Shown here: positions 1 to 8,006 of the stretch, one piece after another
How positions within the stretch are numbered: the first letter of the stretch is position 1
Layout of the letters: each line of letters begins with the position of its first letter
Assembly (NCBI GenBank): GCA_965207595.1
Contig: CBDBMW010000012.1
Span: 2,418,001 to 2,482,000, forward strand
DNA length: 64,000 nucleotides
DNA from: JAGWAJ01 sp026707615
GTDB lineage: Bacteria; Acidobacteriota; Vicinamibacteria; Vicinamibacterales; UBA8438
Direction of reading: 5' to 3'
Notes under the pieces: generated by a model
Databases searched by the model: none
What the model saw: only the letters and a program-made list of their open reading frames with translations
Told to the model about the DNA's origin: nothing
Translations under genes and position numbers: made by a program

Positions 1-2
1 CG

Positions 3-626
3 GCGGGCGTCAGCGAAGCGACGATCTTCCGCCACTTCCCGTCCAAGGACGCCCTGTATGTCGCGGCGCTCGAGCAGCGGACCGGCGTCGGCACCGCCCG
101 GCTCGTGTCGGTCCTCGAGGGCTACGCGGAGCAGGGGGAAGACGAGGGGTTGCTGCGGACGCTCATCCGGTCCATATTCATCGGCTACGAGCGCGACCGG
201 AACCTCCACCGGATGCTGCTGTACGGCTGGCTGGAGCAGGGGCCGGACGCCAACACCCGCATGTGGGAGCGGATCCGCCGCACTCCCCTGATCGCGTTCC
301 TGGAGCGCTACGTCGCGCGGCGGCAGGCGGAGGGGGTGTTCCGTGCGGGACCGCCGGAGCTCCTCCGCCGGGCCCTGCTCGCCGTGCCCATCCAGCATGC
401 GGTGCACGCGAAGCTCTACGGCGTCGGCGGCGAGGCGTCGAACGACGACGCGGTCGCGGACTTCTACGCCCGCCTGCTGCTCGCCGGCGTGCGCGCGGAC
501 GGGCCGGCCGAGTCGACCGCCGCCGATGGCGCCGCGTCCGGCGTCTCCACACCGCCCGCCGGCCCCGGCTCCGCCCCGGACGCCCGCCGTGGCCGTTCCT
601 CACCGCCGGTCGCCGACACGCGGTGA
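3..626 (+). CDS. TetR/AcrR-family transcriptional regulator (5' truncated by window edge)
   Basis: This is the last 207 codons of a TetR-type repressor; the N-terminus lies before the window. The first visible residues (AGVSEATIFRHFPSKDALY) are the second half of the TetR helix-turn-helix, including the recognition helix and the typical YxxFxxKxxL-like turn. The rest is a helical ligand-binding domain with no recognisable subfamily signature, so the inducer cannot be named. The last 45 or so residues are rich in Ala, Pro, Ser and Gly and look disordered. A lipoprotein gene follows 48 bp downstream on the same strand and may be co-transcribed. The effector and targets are unknown. Confidence 0.9.
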   Translation, partial: AGVSEATIFRHFPSKDALYVAALEQRTGVGTARLVSVLEGYAEQGEDEGLLRTLIRSIFIGYERDRNLHRMLLYGWLEQGPDANTRMWERIRRTPLIAFLERYVARRQAEGVFRAGPPELLRRALLAVPIQHAVHAKLYGVGGEASNDDAVADFYARLLLAGVRADGPAESTAADGAASGVSTPPAGPGSAPDARRGRSSPPVADTR

Positions 627-673
627 GCCGCGGTTCCTGTCCAGGTCGACGAAATCGAGGTGTTTCCACCGTG

Positions 674-1378
674 ATGAGACGTGCAGTGCGAGAGACGCGT
701 GTGGTGTGGATTCTGGTCCTGTTGCTGGCTGGCTGCGGCGGCTCGGAGGAGGCGCCCGAGGTGATCGTCGTCGATACCCCGGGCGGCGTGTCGATCCGGG
801 GCGAGGTCTGGGCCGACAACTGGTTCGCCTTCTACCTGGGCGATCGGCCGATCCTCGAGGACTCGACGCCGATCACGACGGAGCGCTCGTTCAACGCCGA
901 GGCGTTCGTCTTCGGCGCCGACTACCCCCTGCAACTGAACTTCGTCGCCAGGGACTTCAAGCAGGACGACACGGGCCTGGAGTACATCGGCCGCAGCAAC
1001 CAGCAGATGGGCGACGGCGGACTCATCGCGCAGTTCACGGACGTCGCCACGGGAGCGACGATCGCCGTCACGGATGCCGCGTGGCGATGCCTCGTGATCC
1101 ACGACGCGCCGCTCGACCGCGCCTGCGAGGACGAGGACGAGCCGGTGCCCGGCGTCGGCCCCTGCGGGTTCGAGGCCACACCGGAGCCGGACGGCTGGCG
1201 CCGGCCCGACTTCGACGATTCGGCATGGCCGTCCGCGGTGGAGCACAGCGAGTCCGACGTCAGGCCGCGGGGCGGCTACGACGCGATCGAGTGGGCCGAC
1301 GGGGCGCGGTTGATCTGGGGCGCAGACCTCGAGACGCACAACACGGTCCTGTGCCGCCTCACCGTGGAGCGCCCCTGA
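674..1378 (+). CDS. Secreted lipoprotein with galactose-binding-like C-terminal domain
   Basis: A 234-residue lipoprotein of unknown function. The N-terminus has a short basic region, a hydrophobic core (WILVLLL) and the lipobox LAGC, with the lipidated Cys at residue 21, so it should be anchored in a membrane facing the periplasm or exterior. The C-terminal half contains a WRRPDFDDSAW stretch followed by a hydrophobic Trp/Asn/Cys strand pattern, which resembles jelly-roll galactose-binding-like modules. Three Cys (about residues 145, 156 and 173 onward) could form disulfides. I chose ATG 674 over the adjacent GTG 671; both give the same signal peptide. It follows the TetR gene on the same strand. 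Confidence 0.75.
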   Translation: MRRAVRETRVVWILVLLLAGCGGSEEAPEVIVVDTPGGVSIRGEVWADNWFAFYLGDRPILEDSTPITTERSFNAEAFVFGADYPLQLNFVARDFKQDDTGLEYIGRSNQQMGDGGLIAQFTDVATGATIAVTDAAWRCLVIHDAPLDRACEDEDEPVPGVGPCGFEATPEPDGWRRPDFDDSAWPSAVEHSESDVRPRGGYDAIEWADGARLIWGADLETHNTVLCRLTVERP

Positions 1379-1522
1379 CGGTGGAAGGGTCCGACCGCGC
1401 GGTCAGGCTCGCGCGGGCGAGGGCGCTTGCCGAAGAGACTCCATGGACCTCGTGCTCGTCGGCAAGCTCCGACTCGCTGACCCGCAGACGGGCCGCGAGC
1501 CGGAACCGCGCCGAGGACGGAC

Positions 1523-2752
1523 GTGACCGGCACTCGCCGGAGCCGTCCGAAGCTCTCCCGGGAGGCCGCAACCCGATTGTGGCTGCACCGCCAGGGGCTC
1601 GACCGGCCTCGTGGGTCGGCGTCGCTCCGCGCCGCGGCCTTCGTCGACCACCTGGAACGGGCGGGCGCCCTCCAGCTCGACAGCGTCAACGTCGTGGACC
1701 GCGCCCACTACCTGACCCTCTGGAGCCGGTTCGGCTCGTACGACCGCTCGAAAGTGGATCGGTGGGTGTACGAAGACCGTCTCGCGTACGAGTACTGGGG
1801 ACACGAAGCCTCGATCCTTCCCATGTCCCATCTCCCTCTCGGGCGGCGGCGCATGCGACGATTCCCTCCCGCGAGCTGGTCGGGGCGCGCGTGGTGGGCC
1901 GAATTCGCGACCTCGACCGCGTCGATGCGGCGCGTGCTGCGGCGGCTGCGCGCGGAGGGGCCGCTGGAGAGCGTCGACTTCCAGCCGCGGCCGGCGGAAC
2001 GCAAGGAGAAGACGGACTCGTTTGCGTGGCACCAGAAGGAGGACAGGCGCTCGCTCGATCTGCTGTGGCACGACGGTCGGGTCGCCGTGAGCGGGCGGCG
2101 GCACTTCCGATGCATCTACGATGTGGCGGAGCGCGTCTACCCCGACGGGCCGGTCGCGTCGCTGACCGAGTTCCATGACAGTTGGCTCCTGATCGGCCTC
2201 TCAGGGTGCGGAATCGCTCCGGAACGACACCTCGTCAACTACCTCACCGCGCCGGAGCTCAACGCGGCGGAGCGGCGCCGGGTCATCGCCCGCAACCTGC
2301 GGAAGAAGCGGATCGTCGAGGTGGACGTGGAGGGTTTGCGAGGGCCCTGCTACGCCCTACCCGAACACCTCGAGGCAATCGACCACCTGCCCGAGCCGAC
2401 CGGGACCACGCTCATCTGCCCCTTCGATTCCCTCCTCTGGCAGCGAAAGCGCGCGGCCGAGCTTCTGGACTTCGAGTACGCCGTCGAAATCTACGTCCCC
2501 GCCGCAAAGCGGAAGTACGGCTACTACGTCCTGCCGATCCTTCACGACGGACGCCTCGTGGGACGACTCGACCCGAAGCTCCACCGCGACCGCGCCCTGC
2601 TCGAGATCCGGGCGCTCCACGTGGAGCCCAGCTGCGCAACGACCGCGGACTTCGGTGTCAAGCTGGACGATGCGATCGCGGATCTCGCGAACTTCGTCGG
2701 TGCCACCGATATCCATCTGCCTTCCTCGGGAAGACGAAGCCGACAGCCGTGA
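1523..2752 (+). CDS. ycaQ: YcaQ-family winged-helix DNA glycosylase
   Basis: At 409 residues it matches the length of Escherichia coli YcaQ (AlkX), a DNA glycosylase built from winged-helix domains that unhooks interstrand cross-links. The family catalytic motif is visible as LQLDSVNVVDRAHYLTLWSR (about residues 51-70), with the Gln-x-Asp pair expected at the active site. The YEYWGHEAS segment and the C-terminal block with CPFDSLLWQRKR are also typical of COG3214 proteins. The start is GTG 1523; no in-frame ATG lies nearby. The stop is directly followed by a higB relic, so the last few residues (SGRRSRQP) may be altered sequence. It likely acts alone in repair of alkylation or cross-link damage. 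Confidence 0.85.
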   Translation: MTGTRRSRPKLSREAATRLWLHRQGLDRPRGSASLRAAAFVDHLERAGALQLDSVNVVDRAHYLTLWSRFGSYDRSKVDRWVYEDRLAYEYWGHEASILPMSHLPLGRRRMRRFPPASWSGRAWWAEFATSTASMRRVLRRLRAEGPLESVDFQPRPAERKEKTDSFAWHQKEDRRSLDLLWHDGRVAVSGRRHFRCIYDVAERVYPDGPVASLTEFHDSWLLIGLSGCGIAPERHLVNYLTAPELNAAERRRVIARNLRKKRIVEVDVEGLRGPCYALPEHLEAIDHLPEPTGTTLICPFDSLLWQRKRAAELLDFEYAVEIYVPAAKRKYGYYVLPILHDGRLVGRLDPKLHRDRALLEIRALHVEPSCATTADFGVKLDDAIADLANFVGATDIHLPSSGRRSRQP

Positions 2753-2753
2753 T

Positions 2754-2831
2754 CATTTACGTATATCGTTAGGGAGTTTCCGCTGGGAACTGGACGGGCC
2801 GGGCGACGTTGAGATTGTGGACTACCACTAG
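2754..2831 (+). pseudogene. higB: Relic of higB toxin 3' end
   Basis: Reading codons from 2754 gives HLRIS, LGSFRWELDGPG and then DVEIVDYH before TAG 2829. HigB toxins (RelE fold, mRNA interferases) end in a nearly invariant pattern of RI-NDQWRICFRW followed by DVEI-DYH. Here the NDQWRIC segment is missing between RIS and FRW, and nothing of the first 60 or so residues remains. The relic sits just upstream of higA, which is the normal toxin-antitoxin order. I infer a deleted toxin gene. Confidence 0.65.
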
Positions 2832-2846
2832 CGATGGGAGAGGGCA

Positions 2847-3152
2847 TTGCCTCCGAAGAACGGCATGCGGCCGGTGCACCCTGGCGAGATCCTGCGTGAA
2901 GAACTGCAGACGCTAGACCTGTCGGCGAACGCGCTGTCGAAGGCACTCGACGTGCCGGTGAACCGGATCACGGCGATCCTGAACGGGCAGCGCGGCGTGA
3001 CAGCCGACACGGCCCTTCGGTTGGCACGCTACTTCGGGACGACGCCGCAGGTCTGGCTGAACTTGCAGCAGACCTACGACCTGCGCCGGGCCGAGATAGC
3101 GGTCGGCCCAAGGATTGCCGAATGCGTGCGCCCACGGCACACGGTCGCGTAG
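2847..3152 (+). CDS. higA: HigA-family antitoxin (orphan)
   Basis: A 101-residue XRE-type helix-turn-helix protein with the HigA signature: MRPVHPGEILREE near the start, then ALSKALDVPVNRITAILNGQ as the helix-turn-helix, and TPQVWLNLQQTYDLRRAE near the C-terminus. HigA neutralises the HigB mRNA interferase and represses its own operon. The start is TTG 2847; ATG 2865 (MRPVHP) is a reasonable alternative and fits the usual family start better. The cognate toxin just upstream is reduced to a fragment, so this antitoxin is orphaned. It may persist as a stand-alone regulator. Confidence 0.85.
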   Translation: MPPKNGMRPVHPGEILREELQTLDLSANALSKALDVPVNRITAILNGQRGVTADTALRLARYFGTTPQVWLNLQQTYDLRRAEIAVGPRIAECVRPRHTVA

Positions 3153-3307
3153 CGCGTCGGAGGCTGGGGGCCGGGGAAGGATCCGAGTGCCGCTGCATGG
3201 TGCTCGACACGAGTTCCCAGTACATTCGGCCCCGTCTGTGCGTCGTGTAGATGTAGGCGTATCTCAACCCCGAGACCGCCTTGTCGGGATGGCGTCCTCG
3301 CGCTTGG

Positions 3308-5125
3308 TCAAGGCAGCGCAAACACGAAGAGGTTGTTGCCGGCGCTCGGCTGCACCTCCGGCGTCAGGCCCGACCGCCGGCCGCTCGTGCTGGCCGCCAC
3401 GTACTGCACGCCGTCGACGGCGTAGGTGATGGGGAAGCCGGTGACGGACGAGCCGAGGTTGATCTCCCACAGCACCTCGCCCGTCTCCTGGTCGAAGGCC
3501 CGGAAGCGCCCGTTCTCGTCGCCGCCGAACAGCAGGCCGCCGCCCGTCGCGACGAGGGCGTAGGTGGCCGCGCGCTGCTCGTGCAGCCAGGTCGTCTCGC
3601 CGCTCTCGGCGGAGATCGCGCGCACCGTGCCCAGGTTGTCGGTGCCCGGCGTGAGCTGGTGGCGGGCGGCAAGGCGGTAAATGGCGAGCCCGCCCTCCAT
3701 CGTCGAGAGGACCCGCGCGCAGGTGTTCTGCATCGGGAAGTACATCGTGTTCGTCAGCGGGCTGTAGGCGCCGGCGGGCCAGTTCTTGCCGCCGCCCCAG
3801 GAGGGGCAGGAGAGCACCTCCTGGCCGAGGGCCGTGAAGACGACCTCCGCGTTCTCGGTCACCTCGCCGGTCGCGCCGTCGATGCCGCTGATGACGTTCT
3901 GGGCGATGGTGGGCGTGGCCCAGAGGAACTCGCCGGTCTCGCGGTCGAGGGTGTAGACGACGCCCGTCTTGCCGGGGATGCCGGTCACGACGCGGCGAAC
4001 CTCGCCCGCGCGCAGCCGGGGGTTGATCCACGACACGACGCTCGGGTCGGGCGCCACGGCGGTGTCGACCAGCAGGCGCTCGTAGGGATGGTCGAGGTCC
4101 CAGTGATCGTTCAGATGCTGGTAGTACCAGCGGAGCGCGCCGGTGTCGGCGTCGAGGGCCAGGGTCGAGTTGTGGTAGAGGTGCTTGTTGTCGATGCCGC
4201 CGAGCATGAACTTGGGCGCCGGCGACGTGACCGAGGTGCCGACGTAGATCAGGTTCAGGTCGGGGTCGTAGCTCGGGACCATCCACGAGCCGACGTGCAT
4301 CCGTTCCTCGTAGGGCACGCCGCCCCAGGTCTCGTCGCCCGGCTCGCCGGGCGCCGGCACGAGCGGCGCCCGCCACAGCTCGGCGCCCGTGGCTGCGTCG
4401 TGGGCGACGATGACGCACGAGACGGGCCCCGCCCGGGGGCGGCAGCTCCGGCCGGAGATCACCTTGCCGCCGGCGACGATGGGCCCCGCGGAGTGCCGCG
4501 CCGGGTGGACGCGGTAGTCGAAGATCTCGGTCTCCCAGACGAGCTCGCCGGTGACCGCGTCGAGCGCGTAGACGTAGTCGTCGTTCGCGGTGTCGATGAT
4601 CAGCCGGCCGTGGATGGCGACGTTCCGGTTGTTGTCCGTGAGCCCGCCCATGATGCGGGGGACGTCCTCGGGGATGTCGCGGCGGTACTCCCAGAGCAGG
4701 TCGCCGGTGACGGCGTCGATCGCCTGCAGGTGGTCCTTCGGGTTCGGCATGTAGAGCCGGCCGCCGTAGGCCAGCGGCGTCCCCTCCTGCGCGCCGGTCG
4801 CCAGGGCGCGGGTCCACACCATGCGCAGATCGGCCACGTTGTCGCGATCGATCTGATCGAGGGGGCTGTAGCCCCAGCCGTCGAGCGTGCGGCGCCACAT
4901 CAGCCAGTCGCCCGGCGCCGGGTCCTGGAGCATGGCGTCGGTGACCGGGACGAACGTGTCGTCGTTGCCGGACGCGGGCGCGGGCTGGGCGCGGAGCGCG
5001 CCCGCGCCGAGGGCCAGCGCGACCGCCAGCGCAGGCGCCAGGAATCTGTGCGGCCGAGCCGGCGAAGCAGGCGCTTCGCGCGGTCGCAGCCGCCCACCGC
5101 GACTGCGAGGTCGCGACCAGCGCAT
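3308..5125 (-). CDS. PQQ-dependent alcohol dehydrogenase (quinoprotein), periplasmic
   Basis: A 605-residue exported quinoprotein. A signal peptide with hydrophobic core LAPALAVALALGAGALRAQ ends near residue 40. The mature part is an eight-bladed propeller with repeated blade motifs (AxDxxTGELVWET, TLDRETGEFLWATP, AFDQETGEVLWEI), as in methanol and ethanol dehydrogenases. NDHWDLDH corresponds to the conserved Trp-Asp region near the active site. There is no CxxCH haem motif, so electrons must pass to a separate cytochrome or carrier, which is not encoded nearby. The vicinal Cys-Cys pair of methanol dehydrogenase is not evident. The start is ATG 5125; reading open upstream adds no sensible leader. 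The substrate is unknown. Confidence 0.88.
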   Translation of the reverse strand: MRWSRPRSRGGRLRPREAPASPARPHRFLAPALAVALALGAGALRAQPAPASGNDDTFVPVTDAMLQDPAPGDWLMWRRTLDGWGYSPLDQIDRDNVADLRMVWTRALATGAQEGTPLAYGGRLYMPNPKDHLQAIDAVTGDLLWEYRRDIPEDVPRIMGGLTDNNRNVAIHGRLIIDTANDDYVYALDAVTGELVWETEIFDYRVHPARHSAGPIVAGGKVISGRSCRPRAGPVSCVIVAHDAATGAELWRAPLVPAPGEPGDETWGGVPYEERMHVGSWMVPSYDPDLNLIYVGTSVTSPAPKFMLGGIDNKHLYHNSTLALDADTGALRWYYQHLNDHWDLDHPYERLLVDTAVAPDPSVVSWINPRLRAGEVRRVVTGIPGKTGVVYTLDRETGEFLWATPTIAQNVISGIDGATGEVTENAEVVFTALGQEVLSCPSWGGGKNWPAGAYSPLTNTMYFPMQNTCARVLSTMEGGLAIYRLAARHQLTPGTDNLGTVRAISAESGETTWLHEQRAATYALVATGGGLLFGGDENGRFRAFDQETGEVLWEINLGSSVTGFPITYAVDGVQYVAASTSGRRSGLTPEVQPSAGNNLFVFALP

Positions 5126-5288
5126 CGCCGGGCTCGACCGGCGCTGGCTGTCACTCGTCGTGCCCGAGGCTGGTTGGCTTCGCTGCAATGGACCGCTCCC
5201 TGAGGTGTAGATGTAGCCGGGGCTTGAGCCGCAACATCGTAGCGCGGTTGCCCTTCGGTCGTCAGTCGGGGCTGCTACCATCCCCCGC

Positions 5289-6035
5289 ATGAGCGCCGAG
5301 ACCGCGCGGAACCTGGTCGCCGGCGTCTCCCGTATCGTCGGTTTCACCGGGGCCGGCATCTCGACCGAGTCGGGCGTGCCGGACTTCCGCAGCCCGAACG
5401 GTGTCTGGGCGCAGAACCGCATCGTCGACTTTCGGGAGTTCGTCTCCAGCGAGGCGGGGCGGGTCGAGTACTGGCGCCAGAAGATCGCGGGCTGGCCCGC
5501 CATGCGCGACGCGCAACCGAACGCCGGGCACCACGCGTTCGTCGAGCTCCACCGGCAGGGCCGGCTCGACGCGCTCGTCACCCAGAACATCGAGCGGCTG
5601 CACCAGCGGTCGGGGCTCCCGGCCGACAAGGTCCTGGAGCTCCACGGCACCACGACCGAGGCGGTCTGCCTGGCCTGCGGCGACCGGATCACGTCCGACG
5701 AGGCGTGCCGGCGCGTCGAGGGCGGCGAGAAGGCGCCGCGCTGCCGGCTCTGCGGCGGTTTCCTGAAGCCGGCGACCATTTCGTTCGGCCAGGCGATGCC
5801 CCACGACGTCATGCTGCAGGCGCAGGCCGCGGCCGAAAGCTGCGATCTGCTGCTGGCGGTCGGCTCCTCGCTGGTGGTCGAGCCGGCCGCGTCGATCCCG
5901 CGCATCGCCCGGCAGGCCGGGGCGCGCCTCGTCATCGTCAACCGCGAGCCGACGCCGCTCGACGGCATCGCGGACGCGGTGGTGCGGGGCGAGATCGGCG
6001 CCGTCCTGCCCGACCTGGTGCGCCGGGACGGGTGA
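5289..6035 (+). CDS. cobB: Sir2-family NAD-dependent protein deacylase
   Basis: A 248-residue bacterial sirtuin that removes acyl groups from lysine with NAD+. Visible motifs are GFTGAGIS (NAD binding), PDFRSPNGVW, TQNIERLHQ, the catalytic His in LELHGTT, and a structural zinc site formed by CLAC and CRLC pairs. GSSLVV and IVNREPTP complete the Rossmann part. The usual TQNID reads TQNIE here, a conservative Asp-to-Glu change. The Tyr-x-x-Arg pair of desuccinylases is not visible, so deacetylase activity is more likely. It stands alone, 50 bp before mutM on the same strand, so the two may be co-transcribed. Confidence 0.9.
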   Translation: MSAETARNLVAGVSRIVGFTGAGISTESGVPDFRSPNGVWAQNRIVDFREFVSSEAGRVEYWRQKIAGWPAMRDAQPNAGHHAFVELHRQGRLDALVTQNIERLHQRSGLPADKVLELHGTTTEAVCLACGDRITSDEACRRVEGGEKAPRCRLCGGFLKPATISFGQAMPHDVMLQAQAAAESCDLLLAVGSSLVVEPAASIPRIARQAGARLVIVNREPTPLDGIADAVVRGEIGAVLPDLVRRDG

Positions 6036-6084
6036 GGTCGACGCCCGGCCGTGCGGGCGGCCGGGAGCCGGCGATCCCTTCGCC

Positions 6085-6897
6085 ATGCCGGAGCTGCCCG
6101 AGGTCGAAACCGTCCGCCGCACCCTGGCGCCCTTCGTCCAGGGGCGGACCATCGCTACGGTCGCGTTCGCCTGGCCCCCGACTGCCGTCGGCGGCCCGAG
6201 CACGATTGCGGCGCGTCTGACCGGCCAGCGTATCGAGCGGCTGGAGCGCTTCGGCAAGTACCTGCTGTTCCGCCTGCGCCGCGACGGACGGGGCTCGCTC
6301 CTGATCGTCCATCTGCGGATGACCGGCAACCTCGTCGTGAACGAAGCGTCCGGCGCGCACACCCGCGCCCGCATGTCCCTCGACGACGGGACGGAGTTGG
6401 TGTTCCACGACATCCGCAAGTTCGGGCGCTGGCTGTGGGCGGAGCGGCTTCCGGCGCGCCTCGCCGCCCTCGGTCCGGACCCGCTGGAAATCGGGCCCGG
6501 CGAGTTCGCGGGCCGGCTCCGATCCCGCCGGGCGCGTCTCAAGGCGCTGCTGCTCGATCAGGCGTTCCTGCGCGGCCTCGGCAACATCTACGCCGATGAG
6601 GCGCTGTTTCGTGCGCGCCTTCATCCCCTCCGAAGCGCGGCCTCCGTCGGCCCGCGGAAGGCGCGCGATCTGCATGGAGCGATCCAGGCGGTCCTGCGCG
6701 AGGCGATCGACGCCGGGGGGACGAGCATCCGCGACTACCGCGACGGCCGCGGCGAGCGAGGGGCCTTCCAGGGACAGATCCGGATCTACGGCAGGGCGGC
6801 CGCGCCCTGCATCTCTTGCGGGGCCCGCGTCAAGCGAGTGCTCGTCGCGCAGCGGAGCACGCACTTCTGTCCCCGCTGCCAGCGGCGCCACGGGTAG
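6085..6897 (+). CDS. mutM: Formamidopyrimidine-DNA glycosylase (8-oxoguanine repair)
   Basis: 270 residues, the same size as E. coli MutM. It excises 8-oxoguanine and formamidopyrimidines and cleaves the abasic site. The N-terminus MPELPEVETVRR provides the catalytic Pro and Glu after Met removal. FGKYLLF carries the conserved Lys, and HIRKFGRW and GLGNIYADEALF are typical. The C-terminal zinc finger is complete (CISC, 16 residues, CPRC). No frameshift is seen. It sits 49 bp after cobB on the same strand. Confidence 0.95.
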   Translation: MPELPEVETVRRTLAPFVQGRTIATVAFAWPPTAVGGPSTIAARLTGQRIERLERFGKYLLFRLRRDGRGSLLIVHLRMTGNLVVNEASGAHTRARMSLDDGTELVFHDIRKFGRWLWAERLPARLAALGPDPLEIGPGEFAGRLRSRRARLKALLLDQAFLRGLGNIYADEALFRARLHPLRSAASVGPRKARDLHGAIQAVLREAIDAGGTSIRDYRDGRGERGAFQGQIRIYGRAAAPCISCGARVKRVLVAQRSTHFCPRCQRRHG

Positions 6898-6911
6898 GTG
6901 TCCTGCGGGGG

Positions 6912-7107
6912 TCACTCTCGGGAGATCAACGAGTCAGAGCCGAGTTCGACGAAATCCGACTCTTCGAGGGCCTCGATGATCGCCGATCTCCATGTCGGTC
7001 GTGCGGTTGCCCGTCGGCAAGTCCATGGTGTGAAGCGCGGCATGTCCGTTCGTCTTCAGCCAGTGCGCCAGCCGCCGCGGCAGTTGCGCGTCGATCAGGA
7101 ACCTCAT
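6912..7107 (-). pseudogene. Internally deleted DUF5615 (PIN-like toxin) gene
   Basis: From ATG 7107 it reads MRFLIDAQLPRRLAHWLKTN and continues HAALHTMDLPTGNRTTD, the classic N-terminal half of DUF5615 PIN-like proteins, which are usually encoded next to DUF433. After about 42 codons the frame shifts. The second frame then gives EALEESDFVELGSDSLISRE and a stop at 6912, which is the typical C-terminus. About 50 central residues are missing. The original frame stops at 6934. The ATG lies one base after the DUF433 stop, so the normal operon order is kept. The product cannot be a functional PIN nuclease. Confidence 0.75.
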
Positions 7108-7108
7108 C

Positions 7109-7351
7109 TCAGGCTGTCGCCCGCAACCGCTTCACCCGACTCAAGCGTGCCGCGAAAGCGAGCACGGCCAGAATGTCCTCGTGTTCCAGATCTTCGTACT
7201 CGGCGAGAATCTCGTCGCTGTCCATTCCGGAACTCAACAAACTCAGGACCATGTCGACGGGGTAACGCATTCCGCGTATGCACGGCTTGCCGTGGCAGAT
7301 CGATGGATCGGTTGAGATGCGCTCCAGCAGCCTTGATTCCGAGGAGTGCAT
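7109..7351 (-). CDS. DUF433 family small protein (antitoxin-like)
   Basis: An 80-residue DUF433 protein. The domain signature RISTDPSICHGKPCIRGMRY starts around residue 11, followed by a helix-turn-helix-like VDMVLSLLSSGMDSDEILAEY and EDILAVLAFAARL. DUF433 proteins are generally the antitoxin-like partners of DUF5615 PIN-like proteins. That partner lies directly downstream but is internally deleted. The reading frame is open upstream into a DUF429 relic, which gives an apparent 240-residue fusion. I treat the Met at 7351 as the true start because DUF433 proteins normally begin about ten residues before this signature. Confidence 0.75.
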   Translation of the reverse strand: MHSSESRLLERISTDPSICHGKPCIRGMRYPVDMVLSLLSSGMDSDEILAEYEDLEHEDILAVLAFAARLSRVKRLRATA

Positions 7352-7886
7352 CGGCTTCGAGCCCGGCTCTCGCGGTCGGTCCTGCGATGGGTCCACTATC
7401 CAACCCTCCAGCGGATCACACGTCTCAGGCACTCCGAAGTTAGGTTGAAAGGTCGACCAGGCGGCCTGGAGTGCGCACAGGACTGCGTCGAGCATGTCAC
7501 CTTTCGCATCGTCGACCAAACCCCGGCGCATTCCGGCGTCCAGTCGCACTACCAGGCCGTACTCCGTCTTGCATCGTTCTTCGGTCAGACCAGCTACGAT
7601 GCGTCGTCGCGCATCCTCATGCGCTGACGTCTGCCTGGGCTTGGCGTCGTTCTTGTAGCTCCTCGTGTCGGCCAGTGCCTCCGCCGCCAAGGCTGGATAC
7701 GCTTCCACGATTACCCGGTCGCTGTCGTTGGCGGCACACGGGACGATACTTGCTCCGGAACGAAGGATGCGCGGCGCCCCCTGGAAGAACATCTTCCCCA
7801 CGGGCTGGAAGTCCAGCTTCATGGGGCTCAATGATCGGCTTGCTCCGGGTGGGCGCGCTCGTGAAGTCGATGCCGATTATCTTCAT
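7352..7886 (-). pseudogene. Internally deleted, frameshifted DUF429 gene
   Basis: ATG 7886 begins MKIIGIDFTSAPTRSKPI, the N-terminus of DUF429 proteins (predicted RNase H-fold nucleases). Immediately after, a different frame resumes with SPMKLDFQPVGKMFFQGAPR and continues through VIVEAYPALAAEAL, RSYKNDAKPRQT and KGDMLDAVLCALQAAW, all conserved DUF429 blocks. About 100 residues normally lie between these two parts; only about four bases remain, so the frame is broken. The C-terminal part runs in frame into the DUF433 gene. Function is presumably lost. Confidence 0.75.
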
Positions 7887-8006
7887 GGCACTTGTGCCTC
7901 GACCCTCGTCGTGGCACCCTTCATCGATCAACACCATAGAGCAGCGCGCCCCCGCATCCGACGCGGCAGGGGGACGTCAGGATGAGCATGCACGATGCGC
8001 GTTGCA

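Noticed and set aside
5205..5216. Insertion sequence ends around the PQQ dehydrogenase
   Set aside because: The 12-bp direct repeats are there, but no transposase or terminal inverted repeats were seen. Reported only as a low-interest observation.
7109..7831. A genuine DUF429-DUF433 fusion protein of 240 residues
   Set aside because: The DUF429 part lacks its N-terminal half, which survives upstream in another frame. DUF433 proteins normally start at the internal Met. The fusion is more likely read-through after decay.
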